Part shown: positions 1 through 8,237 of the stretch, piece after piece | Numbering within the stretch: the first letter of the stretch is position 1 | How the letters are laid out: every line of letters begins with the position of its first letter | Assembly (NCBI GenBank): GCA_046347945.1 | Contig: JAXMFB010000012.1 | Location: 69,082 to 133,081, forward strand | Length of the DNA: 64,000 nucleotides | Source of the DNA: Zeimonas sp046347945 | Lineage (GTDB): Bacteria > Pseudomonadota > Gammaproteobacteria > Burkholderiales > Burkholderiaceae_E | Reading direction: 5' to 3' | Position numbers and translations under genes: made by a program | The notes under the pieces: model-generated | What the model saw: the letters and a program-made list of their open reading frames with translations, nothing else | Told to the model about the DNA's origin: nothing | Database searches by the model: none

Positions 1-954
1 CAGGTCGGTGGCCAGGTACTTGCCCGAAGGCTTGAGGTCGCAGATCACGGGCACGCGCTTGCGCACGCGCTCGAAGTCGTCGATCGTCCACTCGATGCCG
101 GCGGCGTGCGCGATCGCCAGGAAGTGCAGCACGGCGTTGGTCGAGCCACCCACTGCCATGATCAGCGCGACCGCATTCTCGATCGACTTGCGCGTGACGA
201 TGTCGCGCGGCTTCAGGTCGTTCTGCACCGCGCGGATCAGCACCCGCGCCGACTCGGCGGCCGACTCGGCCTTCTCGGCGTCGGGATTGGCCATCGTGGA
301 GGAACCCAGCAGGCTCATGCCGAGCGCCTCGAACGACGACGACATCGTGTTGGCGGTGTACATGCCGCCGCACGAGCCGGTGCCGGGGATCGCGTTTTCC
401 TCGATCCCGCAGAAGTCCTCCTCGCTCATCCGGCCGTGCGAGAACTCGCCGACCGCCTCGAACACCGAGACGATGTTCAGGTCCTTGCCCTTCCAGTGGC
501 CGGCCTTGATGGTGCCGCCGTACACGTAGATCGACGGGACGTTGGCGCGCAGCATGCCCATCATGCCGCCGGGCATGTTCTTGTCGCAGCCGCCGATGAC
601 GAGCACGCCGTCCATCCACTGGCCCTGCACCGCGGTCTCGACGCAATCGGAGATGACTTCGCGCGACACCAGCGAGTACTTCATGCCTTCGGTACCCATC
701 GCCATGCCGTCCGAGATCGTCGGCGTGCCGAACACCTGCGGGTTCGCGCCCGCCGCGCTGATGGCCGCGACCGCCGCATCGGCCAGCACCTGCAGACCCG
801 AGTTGCAGGGCGTGATCGTGCTGTGGCCGTTGGCGATGCCGATCATCGGGTTGGCGAAGTCGCTGCGCCTGTACCCCATCGCGTAGTACATCGAGCGGTT
901 CGGGGCGCGGGCGACGCCTTCGGTGATGTTGCGGCTGCGGCGATTGGCGGTCAT
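1..954 (-). CDS. ilvD: Dihydroxy-acid dehydratase (partial, C-terminus beyond left edge)
   Basis: Converts 2,3-dihydroxy-isovalerate and 2,3-dihydroxy-3-methylvalerate to the 2-keto acids of valine and isoleucine synthesis in the cytoplasm. The 318 codons present begin MTANRRSRNITEGVARAPNR and contain the conserved NGHSTITPCNSG segment, the iron-sulfur ligand region GGCDKNMPGG, and GTGSCGGMYTANTM, all diagnostic of the IlvD/Edd family. The ATG at 954 is the first plausible start and fits the usual N-terminus. The normal protein is about 560 residues, so roughly the last 240 lie outside the window. It is divergent from the Bfd-like gene. Identification is secure. Confidence 0.96.
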   Translation of the reverse strand, partial: MTANRRSRNITEGVARAPNRSMYYAMGYRRSDFANPMIGIANGHSTITPCNSGLQVLADAAVAAISAAGANPQVFGTPTISDGMAMGTEGMKYSLVSREVISDCVETAVQGQWMDGVLVIGGCDKNMPGGMMGMLRANVPSIYVYGGTIKAGHWKGKDLNIVSVFEAVGEFSHGRMSEEDFCGIEENAIPGTGSCGGMYTANTMSSSFEALGMSLLGSSTMANPDAEKAESAAESARVLIRAVQNDLKPRDIVTRKSIENAVALIMAVGGSTNAVLHFLAIAHAAGIEWTIDDFERVRKRVPVICDLKPSGKYLATDL

Positions 955-1157
955 GGCGATCGGGAGCGCGCTTGCGCGCGAAAGGCGGGTTGGGAAGGCG
1001 TCGAGTGTAGCAAACGGGCTGGCCGGCGGCGCGAAATTCCGCATTTCGATACCGGAATGCGGGGCTGTTCGCGCGCCGCGGCGGGGACGGGACTGCATCG
1101 GCGCGTCACCTGCCTGCAACGGGTGCCTGCGCCGCGATCCGGTGTGTTGGCGGCATT

Positions 1158-1176
1158 AACGAGAACGATTTGTATT
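1158..1176 (+). promoter_or_regulatory. Putative Fur box upstream of the bfd-like gene
   Basis: The 19-base stretch AACGAGAACGATTTGTATT has the A/T-rich spaced GAGAA-GATT-TGTATT pattern of proteobacterial Fur boxes and stands out in very GC-rich surroundings. It lies 65 bases before a bacterioferritin-associated-ferredoxin-like gene, a classic Fur target, and a fur gene is present in the same window. Match is by eye, not by a scored matrix. Confidence 0.5.
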
Positions 1177-1240
1177 GACCGACCCAGGCCCGGCCTGCGC
1201 TCGAACCGAACCCGCGGGTCGATGACTGCCGGTTGCTGCC

Positions 1241-1456
1241 ATGATTGTCTGCATCGGCCGAGGAGTCCCGGATCGCGAGATCCGCGCCGTCGTCAGCCAG
1301 GGGGCCGGTTCGCTGGCCGAGGTGCGAGCGGAGCTCGGAACCGGGGAATGCCGCGGCAAGTGCTCGCGCCAGGTACGCGAGCCGATCGACCGGTACGCGC
1401 CGGCACCCGGCGCAGCGACCTGCGACTGCGGACGCGTCATCTGCGACGGCTGGTAG
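1241..1456 (+). CDS. bfd: Bacterioferritin-associated ferredoxin-like protein (degenerate cluster ligands)
   Basis: Bfd is a small [2Fe-2S] protein that reduces bacterioferritin so that stored iron is released. The 71-residue product starts MIVCIGRGVPDREIRAVVSQ and continues with GAGSLAEVRAELGTGECRGK, following the Bfd pattern (VC-x-C-x-x-V-x-D-x-x-I near the start, then LG-x-x-x-x-C-x-x-C). Two deviations are visible: the second N-terminal cysteine is glycine (VCIG instead of VCxC), and the later pair is spaced C-x3-C rather than C-x2-C. An extra C-terminal tail contains CDC and a final cysteine. A Fur-box-like sequence precedes it. Cluster binding is doubtful; it may be a decaying copy, in line with the bacterioferritin scrap next to it. 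Confidence 0.6.
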   Translation: MIVCIGRGVPDREIRAVVSQGAGSLAEVRAELGTGECRGKCSRQVREPIDRYAPAPGAATCDCGRVICDGW

Positions 1457-1458
1457 TT

Positions 1459-1530
1459 CTGCAGGCCCACCTTGCCGATGTCCTGCAGATTCGGCAGCCC
1501 CTCCAGCAGCAGGATGCGCTCGATCTTCGC
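1459..1530 (-). pseudogene. Remnant of bacterioferritin (about 23 codons)
   Basis: Read on the minus strand, this stretch encodes KIERILLLEGLPNLQDIGKV, which is the hallmark central segment of bacterioferritin (IERILFLEGLPNLQDLGKL in the family). Sequence on either side does not continue the family in any frame I can follow, and no full-length bfr is present. The scrap points toward the 3' end of the bfd-like gene, so the pair is convergent rather than in the usual tandem bfd-bfr order, implying a rearrangement. The identity rests on one strongly conserved motif only. Confidence 0.55.
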
Positions 1531-1632
1531 CAGGCCCGGAAGTCCCCAGTGGCATCGATCGCCTGGGTGATCGTGCGGCCAACCGCGGCGACAGTCATGC
1601 AAGAATAGCCGCGACGACGCCGCGGACCGACG

Positions 1633-2436
1633 ATGCTTATTCATCCCCAGTTCGACCCCATCGCCTTCAGCCTCGGGCCGATCGCCGTTCGCTGGTACGG
1701 CCTGATGTACCTGCTGGCGTTTGCCGGCTTCTTCCTCCTCGGCCGCTGGCGCCTGCAGCAGGCGGCCTTCGCGCAGTCGACCGGCCTGGCGCCGCGCGAC
1801 CTCGAAGACCTGCTGTTCTGGGGGGCTCTCGGCGTCGTGCTGGGCGGGCGCCTCGGCTACGTGCTGTTCTACAAGCCCGGCTACTACCTCGGCCATCCGC
1901 TCGAGGTGCTCGCGGTCTGGCAGGGCGGCATGTCGTTTCATGGCGGGCTGCTCGGCGTGATCGTCGCGACGTGGCTGTTCTGCAGGCGGCGCGGGCTCGC
2001 CTTCTGGCCGGTGATCGACTTCGCGGCGCCGCTGGTGCCGATCGGCCTGGCTGCGGGGCGCATCGGCAACTTCATCAACGGCGAGTTGTGGGGCCGGCCG
2101 ACCGACGTGCCGTGGGCGATGGTGTTCCCGCAGGTCGACGCGCTGCCGCGGCACCCGTCGCAGCTCTACCAGTTCGCCGGCGAGGGCGTGCTGCTGTTCG
2201 TGCTGCTGTGGTGGTACTCGACGCGGCCGCGCCCGGCGGGCGCGGTCTCGGGCATGTTCCTGATCGGCTACGCGGTGCTGCGCTTCGCCGCCGAGTTCGC
2301 GCGCGAACCCGACTCGTTCCTCGGTCTGCAGGCGCTCGGGTTCACGATGGGGCAGTGGCTGTGCGTGCCGATGTTCGTGGCAGGGCTCGCGCTGTACGCG
2401 TGGGCGAGGCGCCGGCCGGGCGGCGCCGGCAGCTGA
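1633..2436 (+). CDS. lgt: Prolipoprotein diacylglyceryl transferase
   Basis: Inner-membrane enzyme that transfers diacylglycerol from phosphatidylglycerol to the lipobox cysteine of prolipoproteins. The 267-residue protein has the expected multi-span hydrophobic profile, an FHGGLLG motif around residues 102-108 with the essential histidine, and the Lgt signature AAGRIGNFINGELWGRP around residues 140-156. Length equals the family norm. It is followed after 14 bases by malonyl-CoA decarboxylase, suggesting co-transcription. Lipoprotein substrates visible in this window are BamE and the ChaN-like protein. Confidence 0.97.
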   Translation: MLIHPQFDPIAFSLGPIAVRWYGLMYLLAFAGFFLLGRWRLQQAAFAQSTGLAPRDLEDLLFWGALGVVLGGRLGYVLFYKPGYYLGHPLEVLAVWQGGMSFHGGLLGVIVATWLFCRRRGLAFWPVIDFAAPLVPIGLAAGRIGNFINGELWGRPTDVPWAMVFPQVDALPRHPSQLYQFAGEGVLLFVLLWWYSTRPRPAGAVSGMFLIGYAVLRFAAEFAREPDSFLGLQALGFTMGQWLCVPMFVAGLALYAWARRRPGGAGS

Positions 2437-2450
2437 CGGCGGGGCGGCGC

Positions 2451-3773
2451 GTGTTCGAGCGGCTCCGCCAGGTCCGTCGCGATGCGCGCGAGCGCAACGA
2501 CCTGCACGGCCTGCTCGACGACTGCCGGCAGCTGCTCACGGCACACGGCGAGACGAACAGCCTGGTCATCGCGGCGCGCGCAATCGAGCGATACGCGCGC
2601 CTGTCCGACGACGCAGTCGCGCGATTCTTCGAGGTGCTCGCCACCGACTTCGATCCCGATCCCGGCGAGGTGCTGCGGCTGGCCGAGAGCTACGCGGTGT
2701 CGCGTTCGCCCGACAACCTGATCCAGCTCTGGAAGGCTGCCGAGTCGCCGCGCCAGGAGTTGCTGCGCCGCCTGAACCGCGCGCCGAACGCCACCGGCAC
2801 GCTGGTGGCCATGCGCGCGAGCCTGCTCGAGCGGCTGCGCCGCGACGAGTCGCTCAAGGCCGTCGACGCCGACTTCCAGCACCTGCTGTCGTCGTGGTTC
2901 AACCCCGGCTTTCTCAGGCTGGTGCAGGTCGACTGGAGCTCGCCGGCGCGGCTGCTCGAGAAGATCATCCAGCACGAGGCAGTGCACGAGATCGACGGCT
3001 GGGCCGACCTGCGCCGGCGGCTCGAGCCCGATCGGCGCTGCTTCGCGTTCTTCCATCCGATGCTCCCCGACGAGCCGCTGATTTTCGTCGAGGTCGCGCT
3101 GCTCGACGCGATGCCGCAGGCGATCGCGCCGCTGCTCGACCGCAAGTCGGAGCCCGAAACGCGCGAAGACCGCTTCAAGGTCGCGGCGTTCTATTCGATC
3201 TCGAACTGCCAGCCGGGCCTGCGAGGCGTGAACCTGGGCAACTTCCTGATCAAGCGGGTCGCCGAGCAGCTGCAGCAGGCGTTCCCGAAGCTGAAGTCGT
3301 TCTGCACGCTGTCGCCGGTTCCCGGCTTCGCCGCCTGGCTGTCGGCGACCGGGGCCATCGACTCGCCGCGCCTGAAGCCGGCGACGCGGCGCGAGCTCGA
3401 CGCCGGACTGCGCGCGCTGCGCGAGCGGCACGGCGGCGACTTCGCGGCACTGGCGAAGGCGCATGCGGCGGCAGACGAGGGCGCGAAACCGGACCCGGAC
3501 CTGGCGATGCTGCAGCGGCTGTGCGCAGCCTACCTGATCGAGACTTCGCCGAACGAGGCGCGGACGTCCGACCTGGTGGCGCGCTTTCACCTGAACAACG
3601 GCGCCCGGCTCGAGCGCATCAACCTGGCCGGCGACCTCTCGCGCAACGGACTGCGCCAGTCGCACGGACTGATGGTCAACTATCTGTACGATCTCGACGA
3701 GATCGAGAGCAACCACGAGAAGTTCGTCAACGACCAGGTGAGCGCGTCGCGCGCAGTGCTGTCGCTGCTCTGA
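2451..3773 (+). CDS. matA: Malonyl-CoA decarboxylase
   Basis: Decarboxylates malonyl-CoA to acetyl-CoA and CO2, here probably in malonate use together with the adjacent synthetase. From a GTG start the product is 440 residues. It carries the family's alpha-helical N-terminal part (LVIAARAIERYARLSDDAVA) and the GNAT-like catalytic part with YSISNCQPGLRGVNLGNFLI, CTLSPVPGF (conserved serine) and SHGLMVNYLYDL (conserved catalytic histidine) close to the C-terminus. The GTG at 2451 gives the usual N-terminal length and lies just after the lgt stop; the open frame runs further upstream, but only as a shadow of lgt. Assignment is strong, the exact start less so. Confidence 0.92.
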   Translation: MFERLRQVRRDARERNDLHGLLDDCRQLLTAHGETNSLVIAARAIERYARLSDDAVARFFEVLATDFDPDPGEVLRLAESYAVSRSPDNLIQLWKAAESPRQELLRRLNRAPNATGTLVAMRASLLERLRRDESLKAVDADFQHLLSSWFNPGFLRLVQVDWSSPARLLEKIIQHEAVHEIDGWADLRRRLEPDRRCFAFFHPMLPDEPLIFVEVALLDAMPQAIAPLLDRKSEPETREDRFKVAAFYSISNCQPGLRGVNLGNFLIKRVAEQLQQAFPKLKSFCTLSPVPGFAAWLSATGAIDSPRLKPATRRELDAGLRALRERHGGDFAALAKAHAAADEGAKPDPDLAMLQRLCAAYLIETSPNEARTSDLVARFHLNNGARLERINLAGDLSRNGLRQSHGLMVNYLYDLDEIESNHEKFVNDQVSASRAVLSLL

Positions 3774-3806
3774 CGCGCCGCCGAGTCGCCGCAGCGAGGC
3801 CCGACC

Positions 3807-5324
3807 ATGCAGGAACCAGGCAATCACAACCTCTACGCGCTGCTGGCCGCAGGTTTCCCGGCAGATCGCGCGAGCTGCTGCATCGACGCCGGCGAAGGCG
3901 CCTGGTACAGCTGGGACGACGTCGAGCGCGCCAGCGCGATGATCGCGAACCTGCTGAAGCGACTGAAGCTCCCGAAGGGTGCCCGGATCGCGGTGCAGGT
4001 CGACAAGTCGCCCGAGGCGGTGCTGCTCTACCTCGCGACGCTGCGCGCCGGCTTCGCGTTCCTGCCGCTGAACACCGCCTACCAGGCGACCGAGATCGAC
4101 TACTTCGTGGCGGACGCCGAGCCGTCGGTGGTCGTCTGCAGCCCCGCGAACCTGCGCTGGATCGAGCCGATCGCGCGTCGCCATCGCGTGCCGCACCTGT
4201 TCACGCTGGGCGACGACCGCCGCGGCACGCTGCTCGAAGCGGCGGCGCGCGAGTCGGCGCACTTCCCGACGGTGCGCAGTCGCGCCGAGGACCTCGCCTG
4301 CATCGTCTACACGTCGGGGACGACCGGCCGCAGCAAGGGCGCGATGCTCTCGCACGGCAACATCGGCAGCAACGCGCTGGTGCTGCACCGCTACTGGCGC
4401 TGGCGCGCCGGCGACGTGCTGCTGCACATGCTGCCGATCTTCCACGTGCACGGGCTGTTCGTCGCGATCCACGGCGCGCTGCTGTCGGGTAGCCGGATGA
4501 TCTGGCGCGCGCGCTTCGACGCGCGCGAGGCGATCCGGCTGCTGCCGCAGGCGACGGTGTTCATGGGCGTGCCGACGATGTACGTGCGCCTGCTCGACGA
4601 GCCCGGTTTCGACGCGAACGCGTGCCGCAACATGAGGATGTTCGTCTCGGGGTCGGCGCCGCTGCTGCCGGACACCTTCCGGCAGTTCGAGGCGCGCACC
4701 GGCCAGCGCATCCTCGAGCGCTACGGGATGAGCGAGACCGTGATGCTGACCTCGAACTCGTACGACGGCAATCGGGTGCCGGGCACGGTCGGCCTGCCGC
4801 TGCCGGGCGTCGAGGTCCGCGTCGTCGACGACGCGGGACGTGCCTGCGGCACCGGGGAGATCGGCGCGATCCAGGTGCGCGGCCCGAACGTCTTCTCCGG
4901 TTACTGGCGCATGCCCGAGAAGACCCGGGAAGAGTTCACCGCCGACGGATACTTCCGCACCGGCGACATGGGGAAACGGGACGCCAACGGCTACCTGTCG
5001 ATCGTCGGGCGCAGCAAGGACCTGATCATCACCGGCGGCTACAACGTCTACCCGAAGGAGATCGAGTCGTACCTCGACGAGATGGACGGCGTGGCCGAGT
5101 CGGCGGTCATCGGCGTGCCGCACCGTGACTTCGGCGAGGCGGTCACGGCCGTGGTCGTCGGGAAGCCCGGTGCGCAGTTGCGCGAGGCGGCGATCATTGC
5201 GGCGCTCAAGGGGCGCATCGCGGCGTTCAAGGTGCCCAAGCGGGTGCACGTCGTCGACGAATTGCCGCGCAACACGATGGGCAAGGTCCAGAAGAACGTG
5301 TTGCGCGAGCGTTTCGGGGCCTGA
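3807..5324 (+). CDS. matB: Malonyl-CoA synthetase (malonate-CoA ligase)
   Basis: ATP-dependent ligase forming malonyl-CoA from malonate and CoA via malonyl-AMP. The 505-residue protein is a typical ANL enzyme: P-loop YTSGTTGRSKGAM at residues 168-180, ERYGMSET, the hinge region FRTGDMGKRDANGYLSIVGR, SKDLIITGGYNVYPKEIES, and the C-terminal catalytic lysine in NTMGKVQKN. Size and the neighbouring malonyl-CoA decarboxylase, 33 bases upstream, support malonate as substrate, as in the matAB arrangement. No malonate carrier (matC/mdcLM type) is adjacent. Another short dicarboxylate or methylmalonate could also be a substrate. Confidence 0.9.
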   Translation: MQEPGNHNLYALLAAGFPADRASCCIDAGEGAWYSWDDVERASAMIANLLKRLKLPKGARIAVQVDKSPEAVLLYLATLRAGFAFLPLNTAYQATEIDYFVADAEPSVVVCSPANLRWIEPIARRHRVPHLFTLGDDRRGTLLEAAARESAHFPTVRSRAEDLACIVYTSGTTGRSKGAMLSHGNIGSNALVLHRYWRWRAGDVLLHMLPIFHVHGLFVAIHGALLSGSRMIWRARFDAREAIRLLPQATVFMGVPTMYVRLLDEPGFDANACRNMRMFVSGSAPLLPDTFRQFEARTGQRILERYGMSETVMLTSNSYDGNRVPGTVGLPLPGVEVRVVDDAGRACGTGEIGAIQVRGPNVFSGYWRMPEKTREEFTADGYFRTGDMGKRDANGYLSIVGRSKDLIITGGYNVYPKEIESYLDEMDGVAESAVIGVPHRDFGEAVTAVVVGKPGAQLREAAIIAALKGRIAAFKVPKRVHVVDELPRNTMGKVQKNVLRERFGA

Positions 5325-5365
5325 ACGCGACGCGGGCGATGTCCGCGCGGTCAGTGCCCGCGCAG

Positions 5366-6172
5366 TCAGTGCCCGTACAGTCCCTTCCAGAGCATGTACG
5401 CCGCCAGCGCATAGAGCAGCATCGCGAACACGGACCGGAGCAGGCTTACGTCCATCGCGTGCGCGGTCTTCGCGCCCAGCGGTGCGGTCAGCACGCTGGT
5501 GACGACGATCGACGCCAGCGCCGGCAGGTAGATGTAGCCGAACGTGCCGCCGGGCAACTCGAGCCCCCAGCCGGCGTAGACGTAGCCGAGCGTACCGGCC
5601 AGCGCGATCGGAAAGCCGCAGGCGGCGCTGGTGGCGACCGCCTCGTGGATCTTCACGTTGGCGCGGGTGAGGAATGGCACCGTGATGAACGCGCCGCCCG
5701 CCCCGACGATCGCCGACAGCAGGCCGATCAGGGTGCCCATGCCGAAGCGCCCGGCGTTGCCGGGCAGCGCGCGGCGCGCGCTCGCCTGGCCCTTGCACAG
5801 CATTCGCGTGGCCATCAGTGCGATGAACACGCCGAAACCGACCGCCAGCACGCTGCCGCGCAGCGCCGCCGCGATCTGGGCGCCGACCAGCGAACCGAGC
5901 ACGATGCCCGGGGCCAGCGTCTTCGCGATGTCCCAGCGCACCGCGCCGCGCCGGGCGTGCGCGCGCACGCTCGACAGCGACGTGAACAGGATGGTCGTCA
6001 GCGAGGTTGCGATCGCCACCTTGACGATCTGCCCGGTCGGAAAGCCCTTGCTCGTGAGCAGCATCGTCACGAACGGCACCAGCAGCATGCCGCCGCCGAC
6101 GCCGAGCAGGCCGGCGGCGAAGCCGGTGGCGGCGCCGAGCAGCAGGAACCAGGCGATCAGGTCGAGGGCCAT
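5366..6172 (-). CDS. TauE/SafE-family membrane transporter
   Basis: Integral membrane permease of the sulfite exporter TauE/SafE (DUF81) family, which moves organosulfur or sulfite-type anions in characterised members. The 268-residue product opens with the hallmark glycine-rich helix AAGLLGVGGGMLLVPFVTML and repeats it in the second half (GLLSAIVGAGGAFITVPFLT), as expected for the two-fold repeat of the family, with about eight hydrophobic segments. It converges with matB and is 21 bases downstream of the aminotransferase, so it could share that operon; a role linked to the transaminase substrate is possible but not shown. The substrate cannot be inferred. Confidence 0.88.
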   Translation of the reverse strand: MALDLIAWFLLLGAATGFAAGLLGVGGGMLLVPFVTMLLTSKGFPTGQIVKVAIATSLTTILFTSLSSVRAHARRGAVRWDIAKTLAPGIVLGSLVGAQIAAALRGSVLAVGFGVFIALMATRMLCKGQASARRALPGNAGRFGMGTLIGLLSAIVGAGGAFITVPFLTRANVKIHEAVATSAACGFPIALAGTLGYVYAGWGLELPGGTFGYIYLPALASIVVTSVLTAPLGAKTAHAMDVSLLRSVFAMLLYALAAYMLWKGLYGH

Positions 6173-6193
6173 GAACGAGTCGGGGCGGCGGGC

Positions 6194-7537
6194 TCAGCGG
6201 CGGCCCGCGGCCGCGTCGATCTCCTGCAGCACGAGCCGCAACGTCTCGAACATCCTGGCAATCTGGCCGGGCTCGACGATCAAGGGCGGCGACAGCGCGA
6301 TCACGTCGCCGGTCACCCGGACGAGCAGGCCGCGGTCGAAGCAGCGCTGGAACGCATCGGCCGCGCGCGCCCCCGGTGCGTCGTCGCGTGGCGCGAGCTC
6401 GATGCCCGCCACCAGGCCCAGGTTGCGCACGTCGACCACTTGCGGCGCGTCGCGCAGCGAATGGGCTGCTTCCTCGAACAGCGGCGCGAGGCTGCGCGCC
6501 CGCTCGAACAGTGCCTCGCGCCGATAGATGTCCACCGTGGCGAGAATCGCCGCGCTCGCCAGCGGGTGCCCGGAATAGGTGTATCCGTGGAAGAACTCGA
6601 TGCCGGCCGGCGCGCCCTCGACGATGGCATCGTGGACCTGGCGCCGCGCGGCCACTGCCCCGGCCGGAACGACGCCGTTGCTGATGCCCTTGGCCAGCGT
6701 GATGAGGTCCGGCGTGACGCCCAGCGCGCCGCTGGCCGTCGCCGCGCCCAGGCGGCCGAATGCCGTGATGACCTCGTCGAAGATCAGCAGGATGCCGTGC
6801 CGGCTCGTGATCTCGCGCAGCCGCTCGAGGTAGCCGACCGGGGGCACGAGGACGCCGGTCGAGCCTGCCATCGGCTCGACGATCACGGCCGCGATCGTCG
6901 AAGGGTCGTGCAGCGCGACCAGGCGCTCGAGATCATCGGCCAGGTGTGCGCCGACAGCGGGCTGTCCGCGCGAGAACGCGTTGTCCCGGGGCAGGTGGGT
7001 GTGGGGCAGATGGTCGACGGCCGGCAGCAACGCGCCGGAGAAGGCCTTGCGGTTCGAGACGATCCCGCCGACCGAGATGCCGCCGAAGCCGGCTCCGTGG
7101 TAGCCGCGTTCGCGCCCGATGAAGCGCGTGCGCTGACCTTCTGCGCGCGCGCGGTGATACGCGAGCGCGATCTTGAGCGCCGTGTCGACCGACTCGGAGC
7201 CGGAGTTCGTGAAGAAGATCCGGTCGAGGCCTTCGGGCATCAGCCCGGCGATGGCCGCGGCGGCCCGAAACGCATCGGGGTGTCCGAGCTGGAAGCCGGG
7301 CGCGTAGTCGAGCTCGGCGGCCTGTCGCGCGATCGCCCCGGTGATCTCGGTCCGGCAGTGGCCCGCGTTGACGCACCAGAGTCCCGACGTGCCGTCGAGG
7401 ACCTGCGTGCCGTCGGCCGCCGTGTAGTACATGCCGCTCGCCCGTGCAAGCAGCCTGGGCTTCGTCTTGAACGCCCGGTTCGCCGTGAAAGGCATCCAGA
7501 GCGACGACAGGTCGGGCAGTCCGCCTGGCGCGCTCAT
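6194..7537 (-). CDS. Omega-amino acid--pyruvate aminotransferase (class III PLP)
   Basis: Transfers the amino group of beta-alanine or another omega-amino acid to pyruvate. The 447-residue protein has the N-terminal LWMPFTANRAFK block that marks beta-alanine:pyruvate transaminases, the cofactor pocket TNSGSESVDTALKIAL, IFDEVITAFGR with the PLP-binding aspartate, and the Schiff-base lysine in TLAKGISNGVVPAGAV. I chose the ATG at 7537 because it overlaps the EVE gene stop as ATGA, indicating translational coupling; a longer frame exists to 7576 but only adds low-complexity residues. Beta-alanine transamination would yield malonate semialdehyde, which may connect to the nearby malonate genes. 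Exact substrate is inferred. Confidence 0.87.
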   Translation of the reverse strand: MSAPGGLPDLSSLWMPFTANRAFKTKPRLLARASGMYYTAADGTQVLDGTSGLWCVNAGHCRTEITGAIARQAAELDYAPGFQLGHPDAFRAAAAIAGLMPEGLDRIFFTNSGSESVDTALKIALAYHRARAEGQRTRFIGRERGYHGAGFGGISVGGIVSNRKAFSGALLPAVDHLPHTHLPRDNAFSRGQPAVGAHLADDLERLVALHDPSTIAAVIVEPMAGSTGVLVPPVGYLERLREITSRHGILLIFDEVITAFGRLGAATASGALGVTPDLITLAKGISNGVVPAGAVAARRQVHDAIVEGAPAGIEFFHGYTYSGHPLASAAILATVDIYRREALFERARSLAPLFEEAAHSLRDAPQVVDVRNLGLVAGIELAPRDDAPGARAADAFQRCFDRGLLVRVTGDVIALSPPLIVEPGQIARMFETLRLVLQEIDAAAGRR

Positions 7538-8013
7538 CGGGACCGCGACTCGAGCAGGTTGCCCAGGTAGCGCCACTCGGCGGGCGTCACCGGCGTGATC
7601 GACAGGCGGCTGCCTTTGCGCAGTACCGCCATGTCGGCGAGCGCTTCGTGGCGGCGCAACTCGGCCAGCGTCAGGTAGCGCGTCTTGCGCAGCACGCGCA
7701 CGTCGACGAGCATCCAGCGCGGCGACTCGTGTGTGCTCCTGGCGTCGAAGTACGGCGAAGCCGGGTCGAACTGCGTGTCGTCGGGGTACGGCGCCGACGC
7801 GACCTCGCCGATTCCGGCGATGCCCGGCTCGGCGCAGCCCGAGTGGTAGAACAGCACGCCGTCGCCGACGCGCATCGCATCACGCATGAAGTTTCGCGCC
7901 TGGTAGTTGCGCACACCGAACCACGGCACCGTCTGCCGCGGCATCGCCAGCACGTCGTCGATCGAGCACTCGTCGGGCTCGGACTTCATCAGCCAGTGGG
8001 ATCTCGCGGGCAT
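7534..8013 (-). CDS. EVE-domain protein (thymocyte nuclear protein 1-like)
   Basis: Small PUA-like fold protein of the EVE family, thought to bind modified bases in RNA or DNA. The 159-residue product starts HWLMKSEPDECSIDDV and contains WFGVRNYQARNFMRD, GDGVLFYHSGCAEPGIAGIG and the ending RLSITPVTPAEWRYL, matching the family over its full length. It sits downstream of the zapA-ssrS region, a placement commonly seen in Burkholderiales, and is coupled by an ATGA overlap to the transaminase. The cellular role is not established. Confidence 0.93.
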   Translation of the reverse strand: MPARSHWLMKSEPDECSIDDVLAMPRQTVPWFGVRNYQARNFMRDAMRVGDGVLFYHSGCAEPGIAGIGEVASAPYPDDTQFDPASPYFDARSTHESPRWMLVDVRVLRKTRYLTLAELRRHEALADMAVLRKGSRLSITPVTPAEWRYLGNLLESRSR

Positions 8014-8039
8014 CGTCGCGTAGGGAGAGGGGACCCCGC

Positions 8040-8212
8040 CTGTGCCGGCAGGCCGGCATCCTGAACCGTTCAGTTCAGTTCGGCCGCAGCAGGCACCACA
8101 TCAGGTTCGTCCGACGAGGGACGATCACAACAGCAGTACGCAGAAAGCCGCGACCTGGATGCAATGCATTGGTTCAAGGAATGTATGACCTTGTCGAGCA
8201 CTGCAGGGTCGG
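8040..8212 (-). ncRNA. ssrS: Candidate 6S RNA (ssrS)
   Basis: 6S RNA binds and sequesters the housekeeping RNA polymerase holoenzyme in stationary phase. The gene gap directly downstream of zapA is the conserved location of ssrS in proteobacteria. On the minus strand a good -10 box, TAGAAT (complement at 8218-8223), is followed by a transcript containing TTCCTTGAACC and CCCTCGTCGGACGAACCTGA, resembling conserved 6S segments, and ending near a GCCGGCCTGCCGGC hairpin. Ends are approximate. I could not fold the full molecule or score a covariance model. Confidence 0.68.
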
Positions 8213-8237
8213 CCGCCATTCTAGCGCGGAACGCGAT

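Noticed and set aside
2268..5798. Very long open frame antisense to lgt, matA and matB
   Set aside because: Arginine/alanine-rich low-complexity translation, no domain I recognise, opposite three well-supported genes; an effect of high GC content.
5339..7570. 743-codon plus-strand frame opposite the transaminase and TauE genes
   Set aside because: Composition is typical of shadow frames and both opposite-strand genes have full domain support.
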